From: Desulfobacteraceae bacterium
GTDB lineage: Bacteria > Desulfobacterota > DSM-4660 > Desulfatiglandales > Desulfatiglandaceae
Reading direction: 5' to 3'
DNA length: 8,648 bases
Assembly: GCA_011042035.1 (NCBI GenBank)
Contig: DQZA01000302.1
Location: 1 to 8,648 of the forward strand
Of this stretch, positions 1 to 5,626 are shown one piece after another. The position numbers and the translations under genes were made by a program. The notes beneath the pieces are model-generated. The model saw only the letters and a list, made by a program, of their open reading frames with translations, had not been told where the DNA came from and made no database searches. How positions within the stretch are numbered: the first letter of the stretch is position 1; every line of letters starts with the position of its first letter.

Positions 1-12
1 ACCGTCCGTCAT
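1..12 (-). CDS. Possible start of a further gene after livF (partial, four codons)
   Basis: On the minus strand an ATG lies directly after the livF stop codon (TAA then ATG, no gap). It reads Met-Thr-Asp-Gly before the window ends. The same touching TAA-ATG arrangement occurs at the livH/livM junction of this operon, which makes a sixth cistron plausible. Only four codons are visible, so neither the reality nor the product of the gene can be judged. Confidence 0.25.
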
Positions 13-714
13 TTAGACAGCCAGGTACTTTTTGATAACCTCTTCATCCTGCCAGATATCCTCCATCTGGCCCTGGTGCACGATCTGGCCCTTTTCCAGT
101 ATATAACCCCGGTAAGAGATGCGCCGGCAAAACTTGAGGTTTTGATCCGCCAAAAGGATGGTCAGGCCTTTCTGCCTGATCTCCTTGATTACACTCATCA
201 GGTCCCGTATGACCAGGGGCGCTAAGCCCTCTGAGGGTTCGTCCAGGAGAATCATTTCAGGATTTGCCATCAGGGCCCTTCCGAGACTCAGCATCTTCTT
301 TTCACCGCCTGATAAATTCGCTCCCTTTTGTTTCCTACGTTCCCTGAGCACCGGAAACAGCTCCTCAATCCTCTCCTTGTTCCAGTAACCAGAGTGCCTG
401 CTCACCCTCCTAGCAATTTCAAGGTTCTCTTCACAGGTTAGATCTGGAAAGATCCTTAGGTCATCGGGCATGTATGCAAGGCCCAGCCATGCCATTTCGT
501 AAGGGGCCCTGCCCAGAACCTCCTGATCTTTAAATACTATGGATCCACTTTTGGGGGGCGTGAGACCCATTAAAGACCTTAATGTGGTGGTCTTGCCCAC
601 CCCATTTCTGCCCAGCAGGGCAACAACCTCCCCTGCATGCACATATAGCGAAACGTCTTGGAGCACGTGAGAATTGCCATAATAGGTATTTAGGTTTTTT
701 ACCTCCAGTATCAC
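13..714 (-). CDS. livF: Liv-type ABC transporter ATP-binding protein LivF
   Basis: This is one of the two cytoplasmic ATPases that power a branched-chain amino acid/amide (HAAT) family importer, acting as a partner of LivG. The 233 residues match the usual LivF length. Walker A is GRNGVGKTT (residues 35-43), the ABC signature LSGGE (134-138), and Walker B ILLDEPSEGLAP (155-166). The switch position carries Gln191 instead of His, as is normal for LivF. The Q-loop region reads MPDDLRIF (82-89) where E. coli LivF has VPEGRRVF, so the usual Glu is Asp and the following Gly-Arg is lost; this is a mild oddity. The start is GTG at 714, overlapping the livG stop as GTGA. A Shine-Dalgarno-like AGAGG at 722-726 lies inside the end of livG, which implies translational coupling. 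The substrate is not determined by this subunit. Confidence 0.93.
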   Translation of the reverse strand: MILEVKNLNTYYGNSHVLQDVSLYVHAGEVVALLGRNGVGKTTTLRSLMGLTPPKSGSIVFKDQEVLGRAPYEMAWLGLAYMPDDLRIFPDLTCEENLEIARRVSRHSGYWNKERIEELFPVLRERRKQKGANLSGGEKKMLSLGRALMANPEMILLDEPSEGLAPLVIRDLMSVIKEIRQKGLTILLADQNLKFCRRISYRGYILEKGQIVHQGQMEDIWQDEEVIKKYLAV

Positions 715-1472
715 AGATCTACCTCTTCCCCGAGGTATACTTCGCGCACCCGGTCGTTAGTCCTTGTCTGCTCTGATGTTCCATCTGATATTACCTCTCC
801 GTGATGGAGAACAATAATCCTCTCGGACAATGCAAATACTATATCCATGTCATGCTCTACTATGACAAAAGTGGTCTTTTTTTCCTGCGATAGCTCTCGG
901 ATACCCTGAAGAATCCTCTTGCGCTCTATAGGGTTCATCCCGGCCGTGGGCTCGTCCAAAAACAGCAGCTTTGGTCTGGCAGCCAAGGCAATTGCCACCT
1001 CCAAAAGCCTCTGATCCCCGTGGGACAAGGCATTGGCCAAGAGATCTGCATTGGCATCCAGGCCCACTTTCGTAAGTATTTCCATTACCTCTTCATGTAC
1101 AGACCTTTCATTGGTTACAAGACCAAACATCTTCCATGCCCGGCGTTGAGCGGCAAGAATAGGTATTTCCACATTTTCAAATACAGTGAGCTCAGGAAAA
1201 ACATCTACTACCTGAAATGATCTACAAACCCCCAACCGAACCCTCTTGTGTATGGGAAGGCTCGTAATATCTTTGCCCTCAAACATTATCCTTCCTGAGT
1301 CAGGGGGAATTGATCCAGTCATCATATTAATAAATGTGGATTTTCCGGCACCGTTTGGTCCAATAATGGAGGTAATAACCCCCCTGTGAAACCTCAGATT
1401 AATATCTTCCGCCGTTATGACTCGGCCAAATGCCTTATAAAGATGCTGAACTTCCATCAATGGCTCGGTCAT
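711..1472 (-). CDS. livG: Liv-type ABC transporter ATP-binding protein LivG
   Basis: This is the second cytoplasmic ATPase of the HAAT importer, forming the nucleotide-binding pair with LivF. The 253 residues are of normal LivG length. Walker A is GPNGAGKST (38-46), the Q-loop Gln is at 87 (RSFQVVD), the signature is the LivG-style variant LSHGDQ (149-154), Walker B is LLFLDEPTAG (169-178), and the switch His is at 207 (VEHDMD). All canonical catalytic positions are therefore present, unlike in LivF. The ATG at 1472 overlaps the livM stop as ATGA, and AGAGGA at 1477-1482 sits 4 bases upstream. A second in-frame Met at residue 6 is less likely because it would be about 19 bases from that ribosome-binding site. 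The 3' end overlaps the livF GTG start. Confidence 0.95.
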   Translation of the reverse strand: MTEPLMEVQHLYKAFGRVITAEDINLRFHRGVITSIIGPNGAGKSTFINMMTGSIPPDSGRIMFEGKDITSLPIHKRVRLGVCRSFQVVDVFPELTVFENVEIPILAAQRRAWKMFGLVTNERSVHEEVMEILTKVGLDANADLLANALSHGDQRLLEVAIALAARPKLLFLDEPTAGMNPIERKRILQGIRELSQEKKTTFVIVEHDMDIVFALSERIIVLHHGEVISDGTSEQTRTNDRVREVYLGEEVDL

Positions 1473-2446
1473 GCGATCCTCTGGCTTTGGGTGTCAGAAC
1501 CCAGAATAATACGGTGAATACGGGACAAAACCCCCACGACCCCACCCCTAAATCCCATGATGATTAACAGGAGAATGAGGCCAAACCAAAGCATCCAGTT
1601 CTGCGTAAACCGTTCTATGATTTCCCTCAACCATACAAAGATCACGCTTCCAATAAGAGGGCCTGTAAAGGTCTGTATACCACCAATTAGGCTGACCAAT
1701 ATAGGTTCGGCCGAGTGGCTCCAGTGGGCAGAGAAGGGATCTGTATTGCTTTCCAAGAGCGCGCTTAAGGAACCGGCAAGGCCCGCAAATACCCCCGAGA
1801 TGACAAAGGCCGCCAGCCTAAATTTTCTTAATGGAAGGCCCGCAAATTCTATCCTGCGGTCGTTCTCTCGAATTCCCGATAAAACCAGGCCAAAAGGAGA
1901 ATTGTTGATTACATATATCACAGCAATACTCAGGACGAAGAAGAATACCACCAAGAAATAGAACTGATTTGCCTTTGCTATGGGAATGGAAAAAAGCCCC
2001 AGCTCTATTGGGGCCCTCGATATCCCAACCAGGCCGTCATCTCCGCCGGTTATGTCTCTTAGGTTCCAGATCAAAGAGAAAACCATCATGCCAAAGGCCA
2101 GGGTGAGCATTGCAAAGTAGATCTCTGTATGCCTGACGCAGAAAAATCCAATAATCAGGGAAAAAATGAAGGCGAGGCAAAGCCCTGCCACGATGCATGC
2201 CAGGGGATGGGGATTTATGTGCAGAGAGAAAAGGGCCATCCCGTATGCCCCCACGGCGTAAAATGCCCCATGACCAAAGGAAAGGAGTCCGGTTTTCCCA
2301 AAAAGGATATTGTATCCCATGGCAAAAATGGAAAGGATCATTATCCTTGTGGCCAGATAAAGGGCAAAACGGGTTCCGTAAAGTCCGAGTAAAATCAGAC
2401 CAGCCAGCGATAATATACAAAGAGTAATTACAAAAGCCTTGCGCAT
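1469..2446 (-). CDS. livM: Liv-type ABC transporter permease LivM
   Basis: This is one of two inner-membrane permease subunits forming the translocation pathway with LivH. The 325 residues are strongly hydrophobic, with about eight to ten likely membrane segments. Family landmarks are the block GLLSFGHGAFYAVGAY (53-68), TGGDDGL (133-139), and the cytoplasmic coupling loop beginning IRENDRR (192-198) and continuing into AFVISGVFAGLAGSL (213-227). This loop corresponds to the conserved IRENE segment that contacts the ATPases. The ATG lies immediately after the livH TAA with no gap. The Shine-Dalgarno GGAGAGG is at 2455-2461, 8 bases upstream and inside livH. The stop codon overlaps livG by four bases. 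The C-terminus has a short hydrophilic tail (RIHRIILGSDTQSQRIA). The subunit assignment is secure; substrate is not inferable. Confidence 0.94.
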   Translation of the reverse strand: MRKAFVITLCILSLAGLILLGLYGTRFALYLATRIMILSIFAMGYNILFGKTGLLSFGHGAFYAVGAYGMALFSLHINPHPLACIVAGLCLAFIFSLIIGFFCVRHTEIYFAMLTLAFGMMVFSLIWNLRDITGGDDGLVGISRAPIELGLFSIPIAKANQFYFLVVFFFVLSIAVIYVINNSPFGLVLSGIRENDRRIEFAGLPLRKFRLAAFVISGVFAGLAGSLSALLESNTDPFSAHWSHSAEPILVSLIGGIQTFTGPLIGSVIFVWLREIIERFTQNWMLWFGLILLLIIMGFRGGVVGVLSRIHRIILGSDTQSQRIA

Positions 2447-3316
2447 TTACTTGGCCTCTCCAAAAAAGCCTTCAGGCTTCCAAAGAAGAACCGCCGCCAT
2501 GAGTATGAAGGTCAGAAACATGTCAAAGGTGGGAATGTATCTGGTACCAAAGGATGAAAGTAACCCTATTATTAGCGCCCCTAGGAATGCACCCTTCAAG
2601 CTCCCCAGCCCTCCTATAACGACAACCACGAAGGCATCAATAATAATGGACTCACCCATTCCTGGGGTGAGCAGACCAACATACGGGGCTGCTAGCCCCC
2701 CTCCCACCGCCCCTAGCCAAGTCCCGAAGACAAATACGGCAGTAAAAAGAGCCGGTACTTTTACCCCGATGGCAGAGGCCATTTCTCGATCCGAGGAAGA
2801 GGCGCGAATTATCCTACCCCACCATGTCCTCTCCAACATGGCCCACATGCCGAGGGCCACCAGAGGTCCGACCACCATTATGAAGATATTGTATACGGGG
2901 AAATTCCTTCCTAAAATAGGAACAGACCCGGCCAGTCCCGCAACACTAGGAGATCCTATTGAACCTGGCCCCCAAACTATCTTGACCAGATCATCAAAGA
3001 TCAGCACAAAAGCAAATGTGAGGAGAAGCTGGTACGGCAGGGCGAGGTGATAGACGTAGCGAAGGAAATATCTCTCTATTAAATAACCCACCACGCATAC
3101 GCACAGTGGGCCCAGCAACAGGCCGAGCCAAAAATTATTCCCCATTACCCTGAGAAGGGTATAGCAGAAGTACGCTCCCAGCATATAGAAACTACCATGA
3201 GCAAAGTTGAGCACTCCCAATACCCCAAAGATAAGAGTGAGGCCACTGGCTACCAGCCATATAAACATTCCGGTGGATAAACCCGCAAGACAAACATGAA
3301 CGACGGAGGTAAGCAT
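2447..3316 (-). CDS. livH: Liv-type ABC transporter permease LivH
   Basis: This is the partner permease of LivM in the inner membrane. The 289 residues carry roughly eight hydrophobic segments. The hallmark N-terminal block runs from Gly25 to Tyr49 and includes LIFGVLGVLNFAHGSFYMLGAY, the typical LivH pattern. The coupling loop RASSSDREMASAIG (171-184) is followed by the FGTWLGAVGGGLAAP segment, and GGLGSLKGAFLGALIIG lies near the C-terminus. The ATG at 3316 is 93 bases after the binding-protein stop. Only a weak, distant AAGG (about 15 bases upstream) serves as a ribosome-binding site, in contrast to the strong one of the binding-protein gene, so lower expression of the membrane subunits is plausible. 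It is directly followed by livM. Confidence 0.94.
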   Translation of the reverse strand: MLTSVVHVCLAGLSTGMFIWLVASGLTLIFGVLGVLNFAHGSFYMLGAYFCYTLLRVMGNNFWLGLLLGPLCVCVVGYLIERYFLRYVYHLALPYQLLLTFAFVLIFDDLVKIVWGPGSIGSPSVAGLAGSVPILGRNFPVYNIFIMVVGPLVALGMWAMLERTWWGRIIRASSSDREMASAIGVKVPALFTAVFVFGTWLGAVGGGLAAPYVGLLTPGMGESIIIDAFVVVVIGGLGSLKGAFLGALIIGLLSSFGTRYIPTFDMFLTFILMAAVLLWKPEGFFGEAK

Positions 3317-3342
3317 GGGTAAATATCTCTACCTTGTCTCTG

Positions 3343-3383
3343 GTGTAGACCTCCATGCAACCCTTGCTCTGGATGGCCTACAC
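3343..3383 (-). repeat. Inverted repeat (hairpin) between binding-protein gene and livH
   Basis: In the minus-strand transcript GTGTAGGCC pairs with GGTCTACAC, giving a 9-bp stem with one G-U pair and a 23-base loop (arms 3375-3383 and 3343-3351). Two further pairs are possible past one mismatch. No run of U follows the stem, so it is not a standard intrinsic terminator. Its position between the binding-protein gene and the permease genes suggests an mRNA-stabilising or processing element that would favour expression of the binding protein. This role is inferred from location only. Confidence 0.5.
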
Positions 3384-3409
3384 TCAGATAAATGGGTCTT
3401 AATCTACTC

Positions 3410-4693
3410 TTAGAATGGAGGCTTGGTGCCAGGCCCTTCAAAAGGCGGACGGTTAAAGCAATCCTTGGCGGGCACCAGAATCTGTTTTCCCATGATCTTA
3501 AAAGGATAACGAGGATCCGTCTTTGTTAGACCCCAAGGCACGTCATAAATGGCCTGGTGGTCTTCCTTTCGGAAGATGCGGTATCCTGCAGGAGAATCCA
3601 GCATCATGCCTTCCATGGCGTTAATAACCTTTCGTGTCTCCTTTGACCCTGCCTCTTCAACCGCCTTCTTGATGGCAAACATGGCCGAATATCCGGTTTC
3701 CGAGACATAAGCCGGATAATGGTTCCACCGTTTCTTGAAGCGGGCCACCCATTCCCTGTTTTGGTTGTTATCTGGGTAAAGGAAGAAGTAGCGACCAGAG
3801 ATCCAGATATTATCCGGCATCTCTTTGCCCAGGCCTTCAAGCACATCCATGGCTGCGCCCACCGGGAACATAACATGTTTTATCTTATCGAACAGTCCCG
3901 CCTGCTTGGCCTGTTTAACAAATGTTATCAATTCGCCGGCCCACTCTGTAGAATAGAGGCCATCGGGTTTTGCATCCAGTATAGTATTAATATGCGGCCG
4001 AAAATCCGTTGTACCAAATGGTGCCCAGGACTCTGCAATAAATGAAGCCCCTGGTTTAAGAATACTCAGGGTATTCTTAAACATTCGCCAGCAGGTGTAG
4101 CCATACTCGTACTTGGGGCTTATGGTAGCCCACGATTTTGCAGGAAGATCTTTTGCTACAAAGGCTGCGGCATTTCCATCCTGGTATGTGGGACTTGAAA
4201 TTCGGAAAATTTGTCTGATGCCTTTTTTGTAAACCTGTTGTTCCGTGAGTTTCTCAGTGGCAGCATGGGTTATTATGATTACCTTGTCCAGCTCAGCTAT
4301 CACAGGGGCCAACGCAAGCGCTTGACCTGAAGAGTCCACACCAGCCAAAAAGTCAGCTCCCCAACTATCCACAAAATATCGAGCATTTTTTATGGCCTGG
4401 GGTTTTTTTAATGTGGAATCCCGGAACTGCACCTCAAGCTTTGCCCCAGCAATGCCACCACTAGCATTGATCTCTTCGGCCGCCATTATTACGCCCATCT
4501 TGTGAAATTCCCCATAGCCTGCAAGGGCGCCAGACATGATGGCCTGATAGCCAACCTTTATCGGGCCCTTTATCTTGGACGTTCCGGCCCATAATCCCGT
4601 GGGTCTGAGGACACCAGGCCCAAGTGCAGAGGCCGCAGCAGTCAATAGACCCGCCTTCATAAAATCCCGTCTTGTAAACCCCTTCTCTTCCAT
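3410..4693 (-). CDS. livK: Tat-exported Liv-type ABC transporter substrate-binding protein
   Basis: This is the periplasmic solute receptor of the importer, of the type I periplasmic-binding fold (Peripla_BP_6, Liv/HAAT class), 427 residues. The N-terminus is a twin-arginine signal: TRRDFMK (7-13) fits S/T-R-R-x-F-x-K, followed by a hydrophobic stretch (AGLLTAAASALG) and likely cleavage after Ala36. The mature part opens with IKVGYQAIMSGALAGYGEF, a typical first strand and ligand-loop region, then AAEEINASGGIAG. A longer reading frame from a GTG at 4777 exists. The ATG at 4693 is preferred because AAAGGAGGAG (4698-4707) lies 6 bases upstream and because it places the Tat motif correctly. It is first in the importer operon. 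The symbol reflects family and position; leucine binding is not implied, since relatives bind amino acids, amides, aromatic acids and other carboxylates. Confidence 0.92.
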   Translation of the reverse strand: MEEKGFTRRDFMKAGLLTAAASALGPGVLRPTGLWAGTSKIKGPIKVGYQAIMSGALAGYGEFHKMGVIMAAEEINASGGIAGAKLEVQFRDSTLKKPQAIKNARYFVDSWGADFLAGVDSSGQALALAPVIAELDKVIIITHAATEKLTEQQVYKKGIRQIFRISSPTYQDGNAAAFVAKDLPAKSWATISPKYEYGYTCWRMFKNTLSILKPGASFIAESWAPFGTTDFRPHINTILDAKPDGLYSTEWAGELITFVKQAKQAGLFDKIKHVMFPVGAAMDVLEGLGKEMPDNIWISGRYFFLYPDNNQNREWVARFKKRWNHYPAYVSETGYSAMFAIKKAVEEAGSKETRKVINAMEGMMLDSPAGYRIFRKEDHQAIYDVPWGLTKTDPRYPFKIMGKQILVPAKDCFNRPPFEGPGTKPPF

Positions 4694-4699
4694 GATGCT

Positions 4700-4705
4700 C
4701 CTCCT
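4700..4705 (-). promoter_or_regulatory. Strong Shine-Dalgarno site of the binding-protein gene
   Basis: AGGAGG on the minus strand ends 6 bases before the ATG at 4693. It fixes the start of the binding protein and excludes the upstream GTG at 4777, whose 28 extra residues do not resemble a signal peptide. Confidence 0.85.
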
Positions 4706-4812
4706 TTCCCAGAAGTTGCCATTTACCTCCGATGCGGCTCCCTTAAAAAGCCACAGGAGAGCGCACGGAGAGCCCACCGATTAAACAAGCCTGTTAACAC
4801 TGATCTACCATT

Positions 4813-4829
4813 TAGGGTGAATATAGGGT
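4813..4829 (+). repeat. Paired TAGGGT direct repeat in the importer leader
   Basis: TAGGGT occurs at 4813-4818 and again at 4824-4829, with starts 11 bases apart, close to one helical turn. The same hexamer occurs three times between the regulator and the dehydrogenase genes. The pair lies about 60-75 bases downstream of the predicted leftward transcription start. A regulator-binding site is a reasonable reading but unproven. Confidence 0.4.
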
Positions 4830-4864
4830 CCATAAGACACCACTGCGGGGAAAGATATTCTTTC

Positions 4865-4894
4865 TTGACATTAAGAAATACTAAATTTTATAGT
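4865..4894 (+). promoter_or_regulatory. Sigma70-type promoter toward the regulator/enzyme operon
   Basis: A perfect TTGACA -35 (4865-4870) is followed after 18 bases by TATAGT (4889-4894), a 5-of-6 match to the -10 consensus. The start would fall near 4901, giving a leader of about 129 bases before the regulator ATG at 5030. It almost completely overlaps the opposing leftward promoter, so the two probably compete for RNA polymerase. Confidence 0.6.
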
Positions 4895-4895
4895 G

Positions 4896-4925
4896 ATCCT
4901 ATGAAACATACAAACCCCTTGTCAA
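4896..4925 (-). promoter_or_regulatory. Sigma70-type promoter toward the importer operon
   Basis: On the minus strand a perfect TTGACA -35 (4925-4920) is followed after 18 bases by TAGGAT (4901-4896), a 4-of-6 match that keeps the key A2 and T6. The start would be near 4889, giving a leader of about 195 bases to the binding-protein ATG. The weaker -10 predicts lower basal strength than the opposing promoter. Confidence 0.5.
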
Positions 4926-5010
4926 GAAAAATGATTTTTTTATCCTTTGTTTGAAAAAGCTAAATTGTGCATTTATTCACTTGCTATTTAATAAAGCATC
5001 TAAAGGCGCT

Positions 5011-5020
5011 AATTATAATT
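5011..5020. promoter_or_regulatory. Palindromic AATTATAATT with perfect -10 box next to the regulator start
   Basis: AATTATAATT is self-complementary and contains TATAAT on both strands (plus 5014-5019, minus 5012-5017). On the plus strand the -10 ends 10 bases before the regulator ATG, so a start from it would give a leaderless or nearly leaderless mRNA. No -35 match exists at 16-18 bases spacing in either direction, so activity is uncertain. Confidence 0.35.
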
Positions 5021-5029
5021 TAACATACC

Positions 5030-5572
5030 ATGGACAACATAGGCCCTAGAATTAGACAGTTACGTGAGGCCCGAAACATGACCCAAAGGGACCTCGCGGC
5101 CCGTGTTGGATGCACCCCTGCCTATATCTCATTACTGGAAAATAACAAGGTTGACCCCTCTCTGTCTATGCTCAAAAAGATAACTTCTTGTCTGGACATA
5201 ACCATTGTGGACTTCTTTAGAAAGGGTACAGAGGAAAAAATTGTCGTTCACAAAGAGGAACGCGAAATTGCCAGCTTCACAAAATCCAAAACCACGATAG
5301 AGATGCTAGTGACAAATCCCAGAGTCAGAAAGATGGATGCCAGACTGGCAACTATCCATCCGAGCGGGGGGTCCCGCGGTACATACAGGCATGAAGGCGA
5401 AGAATTCGGTTTTATTTTGGAAGGGGAACTGGAACTTTTCTGTAATGGCAAAAAGATGTTGTTAAAAGAAGGGGATAGTTTTTACTTTAGATCCACTTTG
5501 GAACACAGATTCCGAAACCCTGGGAAAAACAAGTGTGTAGTGCTATGGGTAAATCATCCGCCAAGTTTCTAG
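5030..5572 (+). CDS. XRE-family transcriptional regulator with C-terminal cupin domain
   Basis: This 180-residue cytoplasmic DNA-binding regulator has an N-terminal XRE/Cro-CI helix-turn-helix (about 4-62: RIRQLREARNMTQRDLAARVG, then TPAYISLLENNKVDPSLSML) joined to a single small cupin barrel (about 105-175). The cupin shows RHEGEEFGFILEG (120-132) and GDSFYF...H159..R..N163.G165, which resemble cupin motifs 1 and 2. The motif 1 second His is absent (H-E-G), so metal binding may be altered or lost. This architecture is common in regulators of small-molecule catabolism, where the cupin senses a ligand. ATG 5030 keeps the whole HTH domain; an ATG at 5078 with a nearby GAGG would cut it. No Shine-Dalgarno precedes 5030. 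Its position between importer and enzymes makes it the probable local regulator. Confidence 0.9.
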   Translation: MDNIGPRIRQLREARNMTQRDLAARVGCTPAYISLLENNKVDPSLSMLKKITSCLDITIVDFFRKGTEEKIVVHKEEREIASFTKSKTTIEMLVTNPRVRKMDARLATIHPSGGSRGTYRHEGEEFGFILEGELELFCNGKKMLLKEGDSFYFRSTLEHRFRNPGKNKCVVLWVNHPPSF

Positions 5573-5610
5573 GGTTCAGGCCCTTAGGGTTTGGTGGTCG
5601 CAAATAGGGT
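5570..5610 (+). repeat. Three TAGGGT repeats between regulator and dehydrogenase genes
   Basis: TAGGGT occurs at 5570-5575 (starting with the regulator stop codon), 5585-5590 and 5605-5610, with starts 15 and 20 bases apart. The last copy ends just before the ribosome-binding site of the next gene. The same hexamer is paired in the divergent region. No convincing terminator or promoter was seen in this 54-base gap; only a weak 4-bp AGGG/CCCT stem is present. Confidence 0.4.
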
Positions 5611-5613
5611 ATT

Positions 5614-5618
5614 GGAGG
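5614..5618 (+). promoter_or_regulatory. Shine-Dalgarno site fixing a GTG start of the dehydrogenase
   Basis: GGAGG, within GGAGGAGGG, lies 8 bases before GTG 5627. The same frame is open back to a TTG at 5591, but that start has no ribosome-binding site and would place this sequence inside the coding region. Confidence 0.8.
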
Positions 5619-5626
5619 AGGGTACC

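Larger units (their letters stand above)
4861..4929. repeat. Perfect 10-bp inverted repeat around the divergent promoters
   Basis: TTTCTTGACA (4861-4870) and its exact reverse complement TGTCAAGAAA (4920-4929) are separated by 49 bases, with the symmetry axis near 4895. Six bases of each arm are the TTGACA -35 box of one of the two facing promoters, and four further bases (TTTC/GAAA) are also conserved. The extra identity may mark an operator, or could be chance beside two consensus -35 boxes. Confidence 0.6.
4694..5029. other. Divergent intergenic control region
   Basis: These 336 bases separate the importer operon (leftward) from the regulator and enzyme operon (rightward). No convincing gene is present. 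The part from about 4861 to 5029 is clearly AT-rich, while 4694-4800 is richer in GC. It contains two facing promoters, a 10-bp inverted repeat, a TAGGGT pair, and a TATAAT adjacent to the regulator start; these are listed separately. No tRNA-like or recognisable riboswitch structure was seen. Confidence 0.8.

Noticed and set aside
1557..1961. 134-codon open frame on the plus strand opposite livM
   Set aside because: It is antisense to livM, has no ribosome-binding site or family resemblance, and is explained as a shadow of the membrane-protein codons.
2037..2420. 127-codon minus-strand frame inside livM
   Set aside because: It is an alternative frame of the same strand within a clear permease gene; the translation resembles no family and lacks the hydrophobic segments seen in the true frame.
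2439..3050. 203-codon open frame on the plus strand opposite livH
   Set aside because: It lies wholly antisense to a well-supported permease gene, has a low-complexity Pro/Thr/Ser/Arg-rich translation with no recognisable domain, and mirrors the codon pattern of livH.
4694..4777. N-terminal extension of the binding protein from GTG 4777
   Set aside because: The 28 extra residues would precede the Tat motif, there is no ribosome-binding site at 4777, and a strong AGGAGG sits just before ATG 4693.
5591..5626. Upstream TTG start for the dehydrogenase
   Set aside because: It has no ribosome-binding site and would bury the strong GGAGGAGGG inside the coding sequence; GTG 5627 gives normal SDR length.
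5573..5626. Possible terminator between the regulator and the dehydrogenase
   Set aside because: Only a 4-bp AGGG/CCCT stem is visible and no T-run follows, so read-through into the enzyme genes is more likely.
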